Shown: positions 55,253-62,794 of the stretch, piece by piece
How the letters are laid out: every line of letters starts with the position of its first letter
Numbering within the stretch: the first letter of the stretch is position 1
Origin: Mesobacillus jeotgali
Lineage (GTDB): Bacteria; Bacillota; Bacilli; Bacillales; Cytobacillaceae
DNA length: 64,000 bases
Direction of reading: 5' to 3'
Assembly: GCF_031759225.1 (NCBI RefSeq)
Contig: NZ_CP134494.1
Span: forward strand, 4,462,501-4,526,500
The notes under the pieces: model-generated
The model's database searches: none
What the model was told of the DNA's origin: nothing
Seen by the model: only the letters and a program-made list of their open reading frames with translations
Translations under genes and position numbers: made by a program

Positions 55253-56267
55253 TGCTTTAGTAATCAGGATCATCAGGCAATTCCTTCGGGATAAAAGAAC
55301 CCTTGCAATGATGCTTGTCGCCCCGCTCCTGATCCTGACGATGCTCCATCTTGTTTTTAACGGAGAAAACTATATTCCCAAGGTCGGCTTTGTAGACGCT
55401 CCTGTTGTTGTAATGGAGAAGCTGGACCTCGAGGATGCTAAAGTTACAGAATATGACTCTGTAAAAATGGCAAAAGAGGATGCATTGGTCCGAGAAATTG
55501 ATGGGTATATCACCTTTAATGGCCTTATGATAGATAAAATCGTTTTAGAAGGAAGCGACCCATCAGTTAATGGTGCAGTTATGAAATGGATTCAGCAAGC
55601 AACTAAGCCATTGACGCCATCACAGGGAAATCTGTCCGTCGATTATCTCCACGGCTCTGAGGATATGGGCCAATTTGATTATTTCGGGCCGGTTCTCTTG
55701 GGCTTCTTTGCTTTCTTTTTCGTCTTTATCATTTCCGGGATTTCTTTTTTAAGGGAAAGAACAAGCGGTACACTCGAAAAACTACTTTCAAGCCCGCTAA
55801 GGAAGTGGGAAATTGTCATTGGCTATGTAATCGGATTTGGGATTTTCACGATGCTTCAGGCGACCCTGATTGCCTGGTATGCCATCTATGTCCTCGGCAT
55901 GCTGATGGAAGGTTCCTTCATCTATGTATTATTGATTACCTTGATGCTGTCAATGACGGCACTGACGCTCGGTACACTTTTGTCCGCATTCGCTAACAAC
56001 GAGTTTCAGATGATTCAGTTCATCCCGATCATTATCGTACCGCAGTTCTTTTTCTCAGGACTGATCAACCTCGATACGATTTCCGATTGGCTGAGCTGGC
56101 TCGGGCCGATTACACCTCTCTATTATGCTGCCGAAGCATTGCGTGATATTATGGTAAGAGGATACGGATGGGATGCCATCTACGGGAATATGTTGATGCT
56201 GGCTGGATTTTCAGCTCTGTTCATCTTCCTTAATATCCTGGCTTTACGGAAACACCGCGCAGTTTGA
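55242..56267 (+). CDS. ABC-2 type permease
   Basis: The membrane part of the exporter. The 341-residue protein has one N-terminal helix (LAMMLVAPLLILTMLHLVF), an extracellular domain of about 130 residues, and five more helices in the C-terminal half with the ABC-2 signature SGTLEKLLSSPLRKWEIVIGYVIGFG. ATG 55242 follows GGAGGTGTCCGGC and overlaps the ATPase gene by 11 bp; the longer frame from 55227 is not needed. Family is DrrB/YhhJ-like. Works with the preceding ATPase. Confidence 0.9.
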   Translation: MRISALVIRIIRQFLRDKRTLAMMLVAPLLILTMLHLVFNGENYIPKVGFVDAPVVVMEKLDLEDAKVTEYDSVKMAKEDALVREIDGYITFNGLMIDKIVLEGSDPSVNGAVMKWIQQATKPLTPSQGNLSVDYLHGSEDMGQFDYFGPVLLGFFAFFFVFIISGISFLRERTSGTLEKLLSSPLRKWEIVIGYVIGFGIFTMLQATLIAWYAIYVLGMLMEGSFIYVLLITLMLSMTALTLGTLLSAFANNEFQMIQFIPIIIVPQFFFSGLINLDTISDWLSWLGPITPLYYAAEALRDIMVRGYGWDAIYGNMLMLAGFSALFIFLNILALRKHRAV

Positions 56268-56288
56268 CCGCGGCGAAAGGAGCAGCAC

Positions 56289-56948
56289 ATGAGTGATCAT
56301 GACTTAAAAATTGATGAACTGATCGATGGAGAAGACCTGACTGAGAAGCAAAGGAAAATCATCATATCGGCGATTGAATCTTTTGCCGAAAAAGGGTTTT
56401 CCGCCACTTCAACCAGCGAAATCGCCAAAAAGGCAGGCGTCGCTGAAGGTACGATTTTCAGACACTATAAAACAAAAAAGGATTTGCTGCTAGCAATTGT
56501 CGCTCCAATGATGGCAAAGTTTGTGGCACCTTTTTTCATAAAAGATTTAAAGAAGGTCCTGGACCAGGATTACGAGAATGTTGAAGATTTTCTAAGGGCG
56601 ATGCTGGAAAACCGCCGGGAATTCCTGATCAAAAACCTCGCTACAGTCAAAATTTTGGTGCAGGAAATTCCGTTCCACCCTGAATTGAAGGATCTATTCA
56701 AGGAACATATCGCCCTTAAAGTTTATGCACTGTTCGAAAAGCTTGTTGAACATTATCAGGAAAAGGACCAAATCATACAAATCCCTGCCTACAGTGTGTT
56801 CCGGATGATCTTCTCCTCCATCTTTGGCTATTTAATTGCGAGGTATATGATCATGCCAGAAGCAGATTGGGATGACGAAGCAGAAACTGAGCGGACCATA
56901 CAATTCATCATGCATGGATTGGCAGGTCCAAACAGCAGCAAAAAATAA
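56289..56948 (+). CDS. TetR/AcrR-family regulator of the ABC operon
   Basis: A 219-residue regulator with a TetR helix-turn-helix at about 20-66 (RKIIISAIESFAEKGFSATSTSEIAKKAGVAEGTIFRHYKTKKDLLLAI) and an all-helical C-terminal ligand domain. It is the third gene of the ABC operon, 21 bp after the permease, behind AAAGGAGCAGCAC. The two TGAGTGATTACTCA sites upstream of the operon are the likely targets, making this an autoregulated, ligand-induced export unit. A strong terminator follows directly. Confidence 0.92.
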   Translation: MSDHDLKIDELIDGEDLTEKQRKIIISAIESFAEKGFSATSTSEIAKKAGVAEGTIFRHYKTKKDLLLAIVAPMMAKFVAPFFIKDLKKVLDQDYENVEDFLRAMLENRREFLIKNLATVKILVQEIPFHPELKDLFKEHIALKVYALFEKLVEHYQEKDQIIQIPAYSVFRMIFSSIFGYLIARYMIMPEADWDDEAETERTIQFIMHGLAGPNSSKK

Positions 56949-56974
56949 ACCGAGCTTGAGTGCTCGGTTTTTTA
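56948..56974 (+). terminator. Terminator after TetR gene
   Basis: AACCGAGC and GCTCGGTT form an eight-base-pair stem around a short loop, followed by TTTTATTT. It begins at the stop codon. Confidence 0.88.
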
Positions 56975-57011
56975 TTTGGAAATTGGAAAAAGTTATGGAT
57001 AATTTCCAATT

Positions 57012-57102
57012 CGCCAATAAACTTATGAAAATCGCCAATAAAATCAGATTTTCGCCAATAAAATTGTGAACTCCGCCAATAAAATCAGATTTTCGCCAAT
57101 AA
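57012..57102. repeat. Tandem array, five units of 20-21 bp
   Basis: CGCCAATAA (CGCCAATAAA in most) starts at 57012, 57033, 57053, 57074 and 57094: steps 21, 20, 21, 20. The linker often reads ATCAGATTTT. It lies between the convergent TetR and sugar-dehydrogenase-like genes. Confidence 0.92.
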
Positions 57103-57116
57103 CTTTATCTTGCACA

Positions 57117-57147
57117 AGAAAAGGAGCACCATTTCAAGTACTCCTTG
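57117..57147 (-). terminator. Terminator after sugar-dehydrogenase-like gene
   Basis: On the minus strand AAGGAGTAC and GTGCTCCTT form a stem (with one or two mismatches near the loop), followed by TTCTTG. Confidence 0.65.
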
Positions 57148-57154
57148 TCGACTT

Positions 57155-58261
57155 TTACCGTATATCCTCCAGATTTACACGATAAAGCTTGTCATCGCCT
57201 TCAGCTGGGGTTCCGCGGCCGTCGGTATTGTTGCTGATAAAATACAAATCGTCACCTTCAATGATGACATCGCGGATCCGGCCTAATCCAGTGACTAATT
57301 CTTTTGTCGTTTGCGCCTTAGTGTCGAATACGCGCAGCGCGTTGCCTCTCAGTGTAGCGACATATAACTTTCCGCTATGTGCCGCCATCCCGGATGGTGC
57401 CCATGTATCGCTTCCGGAATGGAAAATCGGCGCCTTCATCCCCTGCTTTGTGTCATCACCTGTGATCTCTGGCCATCCATAGTTATTTCCTGCCTCAATC
57501 AGGTTAATCTCATCCTGTGCGGATGGACCGTGCTCGCTGGCATAGAGTGTCCCATCCTCCGACCAGGCCAGTCCCTGCGGATTGCGGTGTCCATAGCTGT
57601 AAACATAGGAACCTCCAAATGGATTATCAGCAGGAACCGATCCATCCAGATTCAGCCGGAGGATTTTTCCTCCTAGCGAACTAAGATCCTGGGCGATTTC
57701 AGGTGTGGTCGCCGCATCGCCTGCTGTAGCGTAAAGCATTCCGTCCGGGCCGATTTTCAGCCTGCCGCCATGATGGAAACGTCCGCTCGGGATGTTATCG
57801 AGCAGCAGCTTGCCTTCCACCCATTCATTATTTTTCAGCGTCAGTTCGACGATCCGGTTGAACTGCCCGGTGCCATTCTCGTATGTGTAGTAGGCGAAAG
57901 CCTTATTGGACTGCTCGAAGTCGGGAGCGAGCACAAAGCCTAGAAAACCAGCTTCAGCTGCCTGGGATAATTCCTTCTTAAAAGAAACTCTCTGTCGCTC
58001 TATGCTGCCGCCCTCCACTTTTAAAATCGAACCTGGGCGTTCGCTCAAGTAAAACGTCTCATCGACTTTATTGATAGACCACGGAACTTCCAGGTTTTCA
58101 GCAATAACCTCAAGCTGGTCTGCCTGGGCAACCGCCTCTTTCCCTTCCACATCTTCTGCAGGCTTAGTTTCATTTCCGCCGCCTGAACAGCCCGCAATTA
58201 ACATAAGCATTGCCAGCAACACATACAAGACACTTTTCATGACACCAGTCCTTTCTTTCAT
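57155..58261 (-). CDS. PQQ-dependent sugar dehydrogenase-like lipoprotein
   Basis: A secreted six-bladed propeller of the soluble glucose dehydrogenase / YliI-Hhip family. The 368-residue frame has a lipoprotein signal ending LIAGCSGGG with the acylated Cys, a low-complexity linker, then the propeller. This shows GFLGFVLAPDF, RFHHGGRLKIGPDGMLYATAGDA, YSYGHRNPQGLAWSEDGTLYASEHGPSAQDEINLIEAGNNYGWP, and APSGMAAHSGKLYVATLRGNALRVF. The HHGG and HRNPQG motifs are the cofactor and Ca-site positions of the family. Whether it uses PQQ is unknown; no pqq genes are in the window. Start may be ATG 58261 (after GAGGTGA) or ATG 58240 (after AAAGGA). Confidence 0.85.
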   Translation of the reverse strand: MKERTGVMKSVLYVLLAMLMLIAGCSGGGNETKPAEDVEGKEAVAQADQLEVIAENLEVPWSINKVDETFYLSERPGSILKVEGGSIERQRVSFKKELSQAAEAGFLGFVLAPDFEQSNKAFAYYTYENGTGQFNRIVELTLKNNEWVEGKLLLDNIPSGRFHHGGRLKIGPDGMLYATAGDAATTPEIAQDLSSLGGKILRLNLDGSVPADNPFGGSYVYSYGHRNPQGLAWSEDGTLYASEHGPSAQDEINLIEAGNNYGWPEITGDDTKQGMKAPIFHSGSDTWAPSGMAAHSGKLYVATLRGNALRVFDTKAQTTKELVTGLGRIRDVIIEGDDLYFISNNTDGRGTPAEGDDKLYRVNLEDIR

Positions 58262-58329
58262 TGTCTCACCTCAATTTAAGACGCTTTTTTCACTCAGCCT
58301 TCCATGTATGCCGTTTTCTTTTCTCAGTT

Positions 58330-58421
58330 TTCCAACACCTGCATGATCGCTTTTCCTACGCCGCTTTCTTTTACTCAGGCTTCCAACACCTGTATGATCG
58401 CTTTTCCTACGCCGCTTTCTT
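58330..58421. repeat. 51-bp tandem duplication of a gene 3' end
   Basis: A 41-bp block covering the last codons of the HAD phosphatase gene (58381-58421) recurs at 58330-58370 with a single mismatch, 51 bp away. The second copy lies after the stop codon. A shorter, worn third copy is visible around 58290-58325. The block includes codons for GVGKAI.QVLE. Confidence 0.9.
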
Positions 58422-59235
58422 CATTCGTCAATGTCACTTCGCCGCATAAAGCTTTGATTTCCTGAGCTGCATTGCCCATCGCGACCGGTCTGCCAACTCT
58501 TTCAAGCATCGACACATCATTGAAGTTATCACCGAGTGCCATCGTTTCCTCCATTGTAATCCCTCTTGATGATACGAATTTTTCCAAAGCAACCCCTTTT
58601 TGAGCGTCCAGGCTGGTAATTTCGATATTCTCACGGCCGGATGAACTGATCGCAAGCCCCGTGATTTCCTTCAGGTCATTCCTGGCAGCACCTAACTTGT
58701 CGTCATCCAGTGAAAAAGCGAGCAGCTTGTAAATTTCATATTGATCGTCCTCAAATAACTCATCATAATGTTCGATTTTCGTGACGAGTCCTTTATGCAT
58801 CCTTTCCTCTGCGGCTTCAGCGATTTTTTCAATCGGCACTTCTGGGTTGGCTGTTGAAAAAATATCAACAATGATGGAGATCGCCTTATCCTCATCTTCG
58901 GTATATGTACCTTTGTTCGTGTAAACCTCAAAATAAACTCCGCTTTCCACTAGCCTTAGGGCTGCCTGCCGGGCTAAAGCCTTGTCCAATGGACTAGAGG
59001 CAACGATTTCCCCTTCCCCTGAACGAACCTCTGCTCCATTCACACATATCATCGGCAGCTTAAGTCCGGATTCCTCCAAAACGAATCTTGCTTCCTGGTA
59101 GGAACGCCCTGTTGCGACCACAACTTCGACTCCCTTTTCCTTGGCTTTTAAAATCGCTTCGCGGTTCTCCGCAGTAATCTGCTGGGTAGCAGTCAATAAT
59201 GTCCCATCCATATCTGTTGCTATGCACTTAATCAT
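58375..59235 (-). CDS. Cof-type HAD-family phosphatase
   Basis: A HAD-IIB (Cof) hydrolase that dephosphorylates small phosphorylated metabolites, often sugar phosphates, FMN or PLP; the substrate here is unknown. The 286-residue protein has motif I DMDGTLL with nucleophile Asp, motif II VVATGRSY, the IIB cap, the Lys in DAQKGVAL (motif III), and motif IV GDNFNDVSML. ATG 59235 is chosen because AAGGTGA lies just upstream; MIKCIATDMDG is typical. Its 3' end is tandemly duplicated outside the gene. Confidence 0.9.
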   Translation of the reverse strand: MIKCIATDMDGTLLTATQQITAENREAILKAKEKGVEVVVATGRSYQEARFVLEESGLKLPMICVNGAEVRSGEGEIVASSPLDKALARQAALRLVESGVYFEVYTNKGTYTEDEDKAISIIVDIFSTANPEVPIEKIAEAAEERMHKGLVTKIEHYDELFEDDQYEIYKLLAFSLDDDKLGAARNDLKEITGLAISSSGRENIEITSLDAQKGVALEKFVSSRGITMEETMALGDNFNDVSMLERVGRPVAMGNAAQEIKALCGEVTLTNEESGVGKAIIQVLEA

Positions 59236-59430
59236 TTCTTCACCTTCAGTCATTATTTTTCAGTATTAACAATCATGATAGACCTTCAAACTCTCGACAG
59301 CAAATAATACGTGTATATACTAATTTTTTAACCTCAACTCCAGCCTGGTAATAATAATCTATAAATTTAAATATCTTAAAAACTTTCATATTGTCATCGC
59401 AAAATTCATATGCTATTATGAATCCGAAGC

Positions 59431-59592
59431 TGCAATCGTTTGCATATAAAAGTGAGAGCAAAGACGAAATACGAATAACCCTTTCATGACAAGGTTTTCG
59501 TCATTTCCACCTACTATATGTAAGCGTTCTAAAGGTGTTGTATAAAATCAATTCCAGCTAGAGTTTTGTGCAAATATATGCAAACGCTTTCG
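59431..59592 (+). promoter_or_regulatory. LacI/CcpA-type operators upstream of the sugar ABC operon
   Basis: Three LacI-family-like sites are seen. TGCAATCGTTTGCA (59431-59444) is a near-perfect palindrome. TGTAAGCGTTCTAA (59519-59532) fits cre at 13 of 14 positions. TGCAAACGCTTTCG (59579-59592) shares TGCAAACG with the complement of the first. The local LacI regulator probably uses the first and third, CcpA the second. Confidence 0.65.
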
Positions 59593-59645
59593 GAACGCAT
59601 GTGGTTGCATGCAAAAAAATATAAATATTTGGGGGTATCTCAAAA

Positions 59646-60953
59646 ATGAAAGCAAAAAAGCTATTTCCAGCAGTTCTTTCTCTTGGACTACTGATCGGCG
59701 GAGGTCTCGCAGGATGTTCATCAAGTGATGACAAGACTTCTGGCGAAGGTGGAAAAGATGGAGACAAAGTAACCGTCGACATTTTCCAATTCAAGGTTGA
59801 GTTCAAGGACCAGTTCGAAGACATCGCAAAAGCTTATGAAGAAGCTAATAAAGACGTTGATATCAACATCACAACTGTGGGCGGCGGGGAAGATTACGGC
59901 GCGGCACTTAAATCCAAGTTCGCTTCAGGCAATGAACCTACTATCTACAATGTAGGCGGACCGCAGGACGTTGCAGACTGGGAAGATAAGCTTGCAGATC
60001 TTTCTGACACAGATGCTGCAAAAGCTGCTCTTAGCGGAACTCTTGAAGGCGTAACAAAAGACGACAAAGTACTTGGACTTCCTTACAACCAGGAAGGCTA
60101 TGGCTTCATTTATAACAAAGGCATTTTTGAAAAAGCTGGTATCGATCCGAAGAGCATCACTAGCTACAGTGCATTAGAAGAAGCTGTAAAGACTCTTGAC
60201 AGCAAGAAGAAAGACCTTGGCCTGACATCTGTATTTGCTCTTCCTGCAAAGGAAACTTGGGTAACTGGACTTCACCTTTCAAACGTGTTCCTTGCACCTG
60301 AATTCGACCAGAACGTGATCAACGCTTTCGAATCAAAGGAAGTTACTTTTGAACACGGTGATGCATTCAAGAAAATTCTTGACCTGCAAAACAAATACTC
60401 TGACCAGCCTACTGTAAGCCTTGACTATGCGAAGCAAGTTGAAGAGCTATTCTCCACTGGCAAAGCGGCAATCATCCAACAAGGTAACTGGGTATCAGGT
60501 TCTATCGCTGGCATCGACGAAGAGCTTGCTAACAGCGGCGTAGGAATCCTTCCGATCCCGGTTGAAGGCTACAAAGAAGATTCAATCCCGGTTGGCGTGC
60601 CAATGTACTGGGCTGTAAACAGCAACAAGGACGAAAAAGAAGTTGCAGCAGCTAAGGAATTCTTAGACTGGTTATATACTTCTGAAGAAGGTAAAACAGC
60701 TGTAATCGAAGACTTCAAATTCATTCCTGCTTATGAAGGATACGATGCTGGCAAGATTTCTGATCCACTTGCAAAAGAAATCTATGAATACTCTTCAGCT
60801 GGCAAAACATTGGCTTGGACTTTCATGGGTTACCCAACTGGTTGGGGACAAGAAAAGCTTGGAATCAACATCCAGAAATATGTGAGCGGCGAAATGACTT
60901 GGGACGAATTAGTAGAAGAGTCTTCCAAAGCTTGGGCTGAAGCTCGTAAGTGA
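59646..60953 (+). CDS. Sugar ABC transporter substrate-binding lipoprotein
   Basis: The extracellular receptor of a carbohydrate ABC importer (family 1, MalE-like). The 435-residue protein has a lipoprotein signal with LAGCSSSDD (acylated Cys near 25) and a Gly/Asp/Lys-rich linker. The two-lobed domain includes GLPYNQEGYGFIYNKGIFEKAGI, AAIIQQGNWVSG, and YWAVNSNKDEKEVAAAKEFLDWL. Downstream permeases, LacI and a GH13 glucosidase suggest alpha-glucosides such as maltose, isomaltose or trehalose-like sugars. ATG 59646 follows GGGGGTATCTCAAAA. An RNA hairpin after the stop likely lowers downstream expression relative to this gene. Confidence 0.92.
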   Translation: MKAKKLFPAVLSLGLLIGGGLAGCSSSDDKTSGEGGKDGDKVTVDIFQFKVEFKDQFEDIAKAYEEANKDVDINITTVGGGEDYGAALKSKFASGNEPTIYNVGGPQDVADWEDKLADLSDTDAAKAALSGTLEGVTKDDKVLGLPYNQEGYGFIYNKGIFEKAGIDPKSITSYSALEEAVKTLDSKKKDLGLTSVFALPAKETWVTGLHLSNVFLAPEFDQNVINAFESKEVTFEHGDAFKKILDLQNKYSDQPTVSLDYAKQVEELFSTGKAAIIQQGNWVSGSIAGIDEELANSGVGILPIPVEGYKEDSIPVGVPMYWAVNSNKDEKEVAAAKEFLDWLYTSEEGKTAVIEDFKFIPAYEGYDAGKISDPLAKEIYEYSSAGKTLAWTFMGYPTGWGQEKLGINIQKYVSGEMTWDELVEESSKAWAEARK

Positions 60954-60970
60954 TAAGGTTTAACTAAAGA

Positions 60971-61010
60971 AGGAAACAGAACGGCTGCGGCTGTTTTGTT
61001 TCCTATCTTT
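60971..61010 (+). terminator. Intercistronic attenuating hairpin
   Basis: AGGAAACA and TGTTTCCT close a hairpin with an inner ACGGC/GCTGT pairing, followed by ATCTTTTTTC. Such partial terminators between a binding-protein gene and its permeases give an excess of binding protein. Confidence 0.75.
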
Positions 61011-61088
61011 TTTCATGAGCCTGTTTTACGCAGCTTTTTCTAAAAAAATTCACTTCCCCTGATAACACAAAGATAGGAGGATTTACAG

Positions 61089-61949
61089 ATGCGTAACCGG
61101 AACCTCTGGTACTGGCTTTTCCTTGCTCCAGCTCTACTCGCACTTGCTCTTGTGGTCATTTTGCCGCTGGCATTCGGTGTGTACTACTCATTTACTGACT
61201 GGAACGGGATCAAGACACCTTCATTTGTAGGCCTTGAACATTATAAAGCGCTTTTTGCAGAGAAAGAATTCAGAGATGCGTTATGGTTCACAACGAAGTT
61301 CACAGTTGTTTCTGTGTTCCTGATCAACTTCTTCGGCCTTTCGCTTGCATTGCTTGTCACACAAAAATTCAGGACGAACAATATCCTGAGAACGATTTTC
61401 TTCATGCCCAACCTGATTGGCGGCTTGATTTTAGGCTTCATCTGGCAGTTCATTTTCACGAAGGTTTTCGCGAGCGTCGGTGAACTGATAGGCGTTGAAG
61501 CTTTGGAAGGATGGCTGTCCACTGAGACAACCGGCTTTTGGGCAATGGCGATCTTGATGAGCTGGCAGATGGCTGGTTACATCATGGTCATCTATATTTC
61601 ATTCCTTGAAGGTGTGCCTCAGGAATTGCTTGAAGCAGCAGAAATTGACGGAGCGAACAGCTTCCAGCGTTTTTATCACGTCACCTTCCCGCTGGTCATG
61701 CCTGCGTTCACCGTCAGCTTGTTCCTGACACTTTCCAACTCATTCAAGCTTTACGACCAGAACCTGAGTTTAACCGGCGGCGGTCCATACAATTCGACAC
61801 AGATGGTTGCGATGGAGATTTTCAAAACGGCATTTGTGGAAAATGCAATGGCATTCGCACAGGCTAAAGCGGTCATTTTCTTCTTGATTGTTGCCGCTAT
61901 TTCACTAACACAGGTTTATATCAATAAAAAACGGGAGGTCGAGATGTAA
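61089..61949 (+). CDS. Sugar ABC permease (MalF type)
   Basis: First membrane subunit of the importer. The 286-residue protein has six hydrophobic helices and the EAA loop EAAEIDGANSFQRFYHVTFPLVMPAF, which docks on the ATPase. It starts MRNRNLWYWLFLAPALLALALVVILPLAFGVYYSFTDWNG, typical of MalF/UgpA-type subunits. ATG 61089 follows GATAGGAGGATTTACAG. Its stop overlaps the ATG of the next permease by one base. No ATPase gene is nearby, so a shared MsmX-type ATPase encoded elsewhere is likely. Confidence 0.93.
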   Translation: MRNRNLWYWLFLAPALLALALVVILPLAFGVYYSFTDWNGIKTPSFVGLEHYKALFAEKEFRDALWFTTKFTVVSVFLINFFGLSLALLVTQKFRTNNILRTIFFMPNLIGGLILGFIWQFIFTKVFASVGELIGVEALEGWLSTETTGFWAMAILMSWQMAGYIMVIYISFLEGVPQELLEAAEIDGANSFQRFYHVTFPLVMPAFTVSLFLTLSNSFKLYDQNLSLTGGGPYNSTQMVAMEIFKTAFVENAMAFAQAKAVIFFLIVAAISLTQVYINKKREVEM

Positions 61950-62770
61950 TGAAAAAGAAGAAGCAGAGCAGAATCATTCTTGAAATTCTCGGCATCATCC
62001 TTGCCCTGATCTGGCTTTCCCCGTTTTACCTGATGATCGTCAACTCGTTCAAGACAAAACGAGAAATGTTTGAGGATACCTTAAAGCTTCCGGATGTTCT
62101 TTCATTTGAGAATTACACAGTCGCCTTTGAGCGTTTGGATTTTCTAAAAACCTTTTTCAACTCTGTATTGATTACGGTGCTGGCTGTGGCTGTCATCATC
62201 ATTTTCTCATCGATGGCTGCCTACGCCCTTTCAAGACGCGGCGGGAAAACCAGCGGGATTATCTTCATGCTGTTTGTCGCAGCAATGCTCATCCCATTCC
62301 AATCTGTCATGATTCCACTGGTTTCCATTTTTGGTAAGCTTGAAATGCTCAACAGGGGCGGACTGATTTTCATGTACCTTGGTTTTGGCGCAAGCTTGTC
62401 GATTTTCCTTTACCATGGTACATTGAGCGGGATTCCGAAATCGCTTGATGAAGCAGCAACGATCGATGGTGCGAACCGGTTCCAGATTTTCTGGCACATC
62501 ATCTTCCCGATGCTAAAACCGGTGTCCGTCACAGTAGCCATCCTGAACATCATCTGGATCTGGAATGACTACCTGCTCCCTTCCCTTGTCATCAATAAGC
62601 CGGGAATGGAAACAATTCCGCTTAAGATGTTCTTCTTCTTTGGGGAATATACTAAACAATGGCATCTGGCACTGGCAGGACTGACGATCGCGATCATTCC
62701 GGTCATCATTATTTACTTCTTCCTCCAAAAGCAAATCATCAAAGGAGTTTCAGAAGGCTCGGTAAAATAA
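61949..62770 (+). CDS. Sugar ABC permease (MalG type)
   Basis: Second membrane subunit of the importer. The 273-residue protein has six helices, the typical LALIWLSPFYLMIVNSFKTKREMFEDTLKLPD start, and the EAA loop DEAATIDGANRFQIFWHIIFPMLKPV. It ends with a short cytoplasmic tail. It follows MalF directly, with the ATG sharing a base with the stop, and is 24 bp ahead of the LacI-family gene. Confidence 0.93.
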   Translation: MKKKKQSRIILEILGIILALIWLSPFYLMIVNSFKTKREMFEDTLKLPDVLSFENYTVAFERLDFLKTFFNSVLITVLAVAVIIIFSSMAAYALSRRGGKTSGIIFMLFVAAMLIPFQSVMIPLVSIFGKLEMLNRGGLIFMYLGFGASLSIFLYHGTLSGIPKSLDEAATIDGANRFQIFWHIIFPMLKPVSVTVAILNIIWIWNDYLLPSLVINKPGMETIPLKMFFFFGEYTKQWHLALAGLTIAIIPVIIIYFFLQKQIIKGVSEGSVK

Positions 62771-62794
62771 TCGATACTATAGGAGAGACGACCA

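Noticed and set aside
59521..59645. A specific -35/-10 pair for the sugar ABC operon
   Set aside because: Several AT-rich candidates exist between the operator sites, but none stands out, so only the operators are reported.
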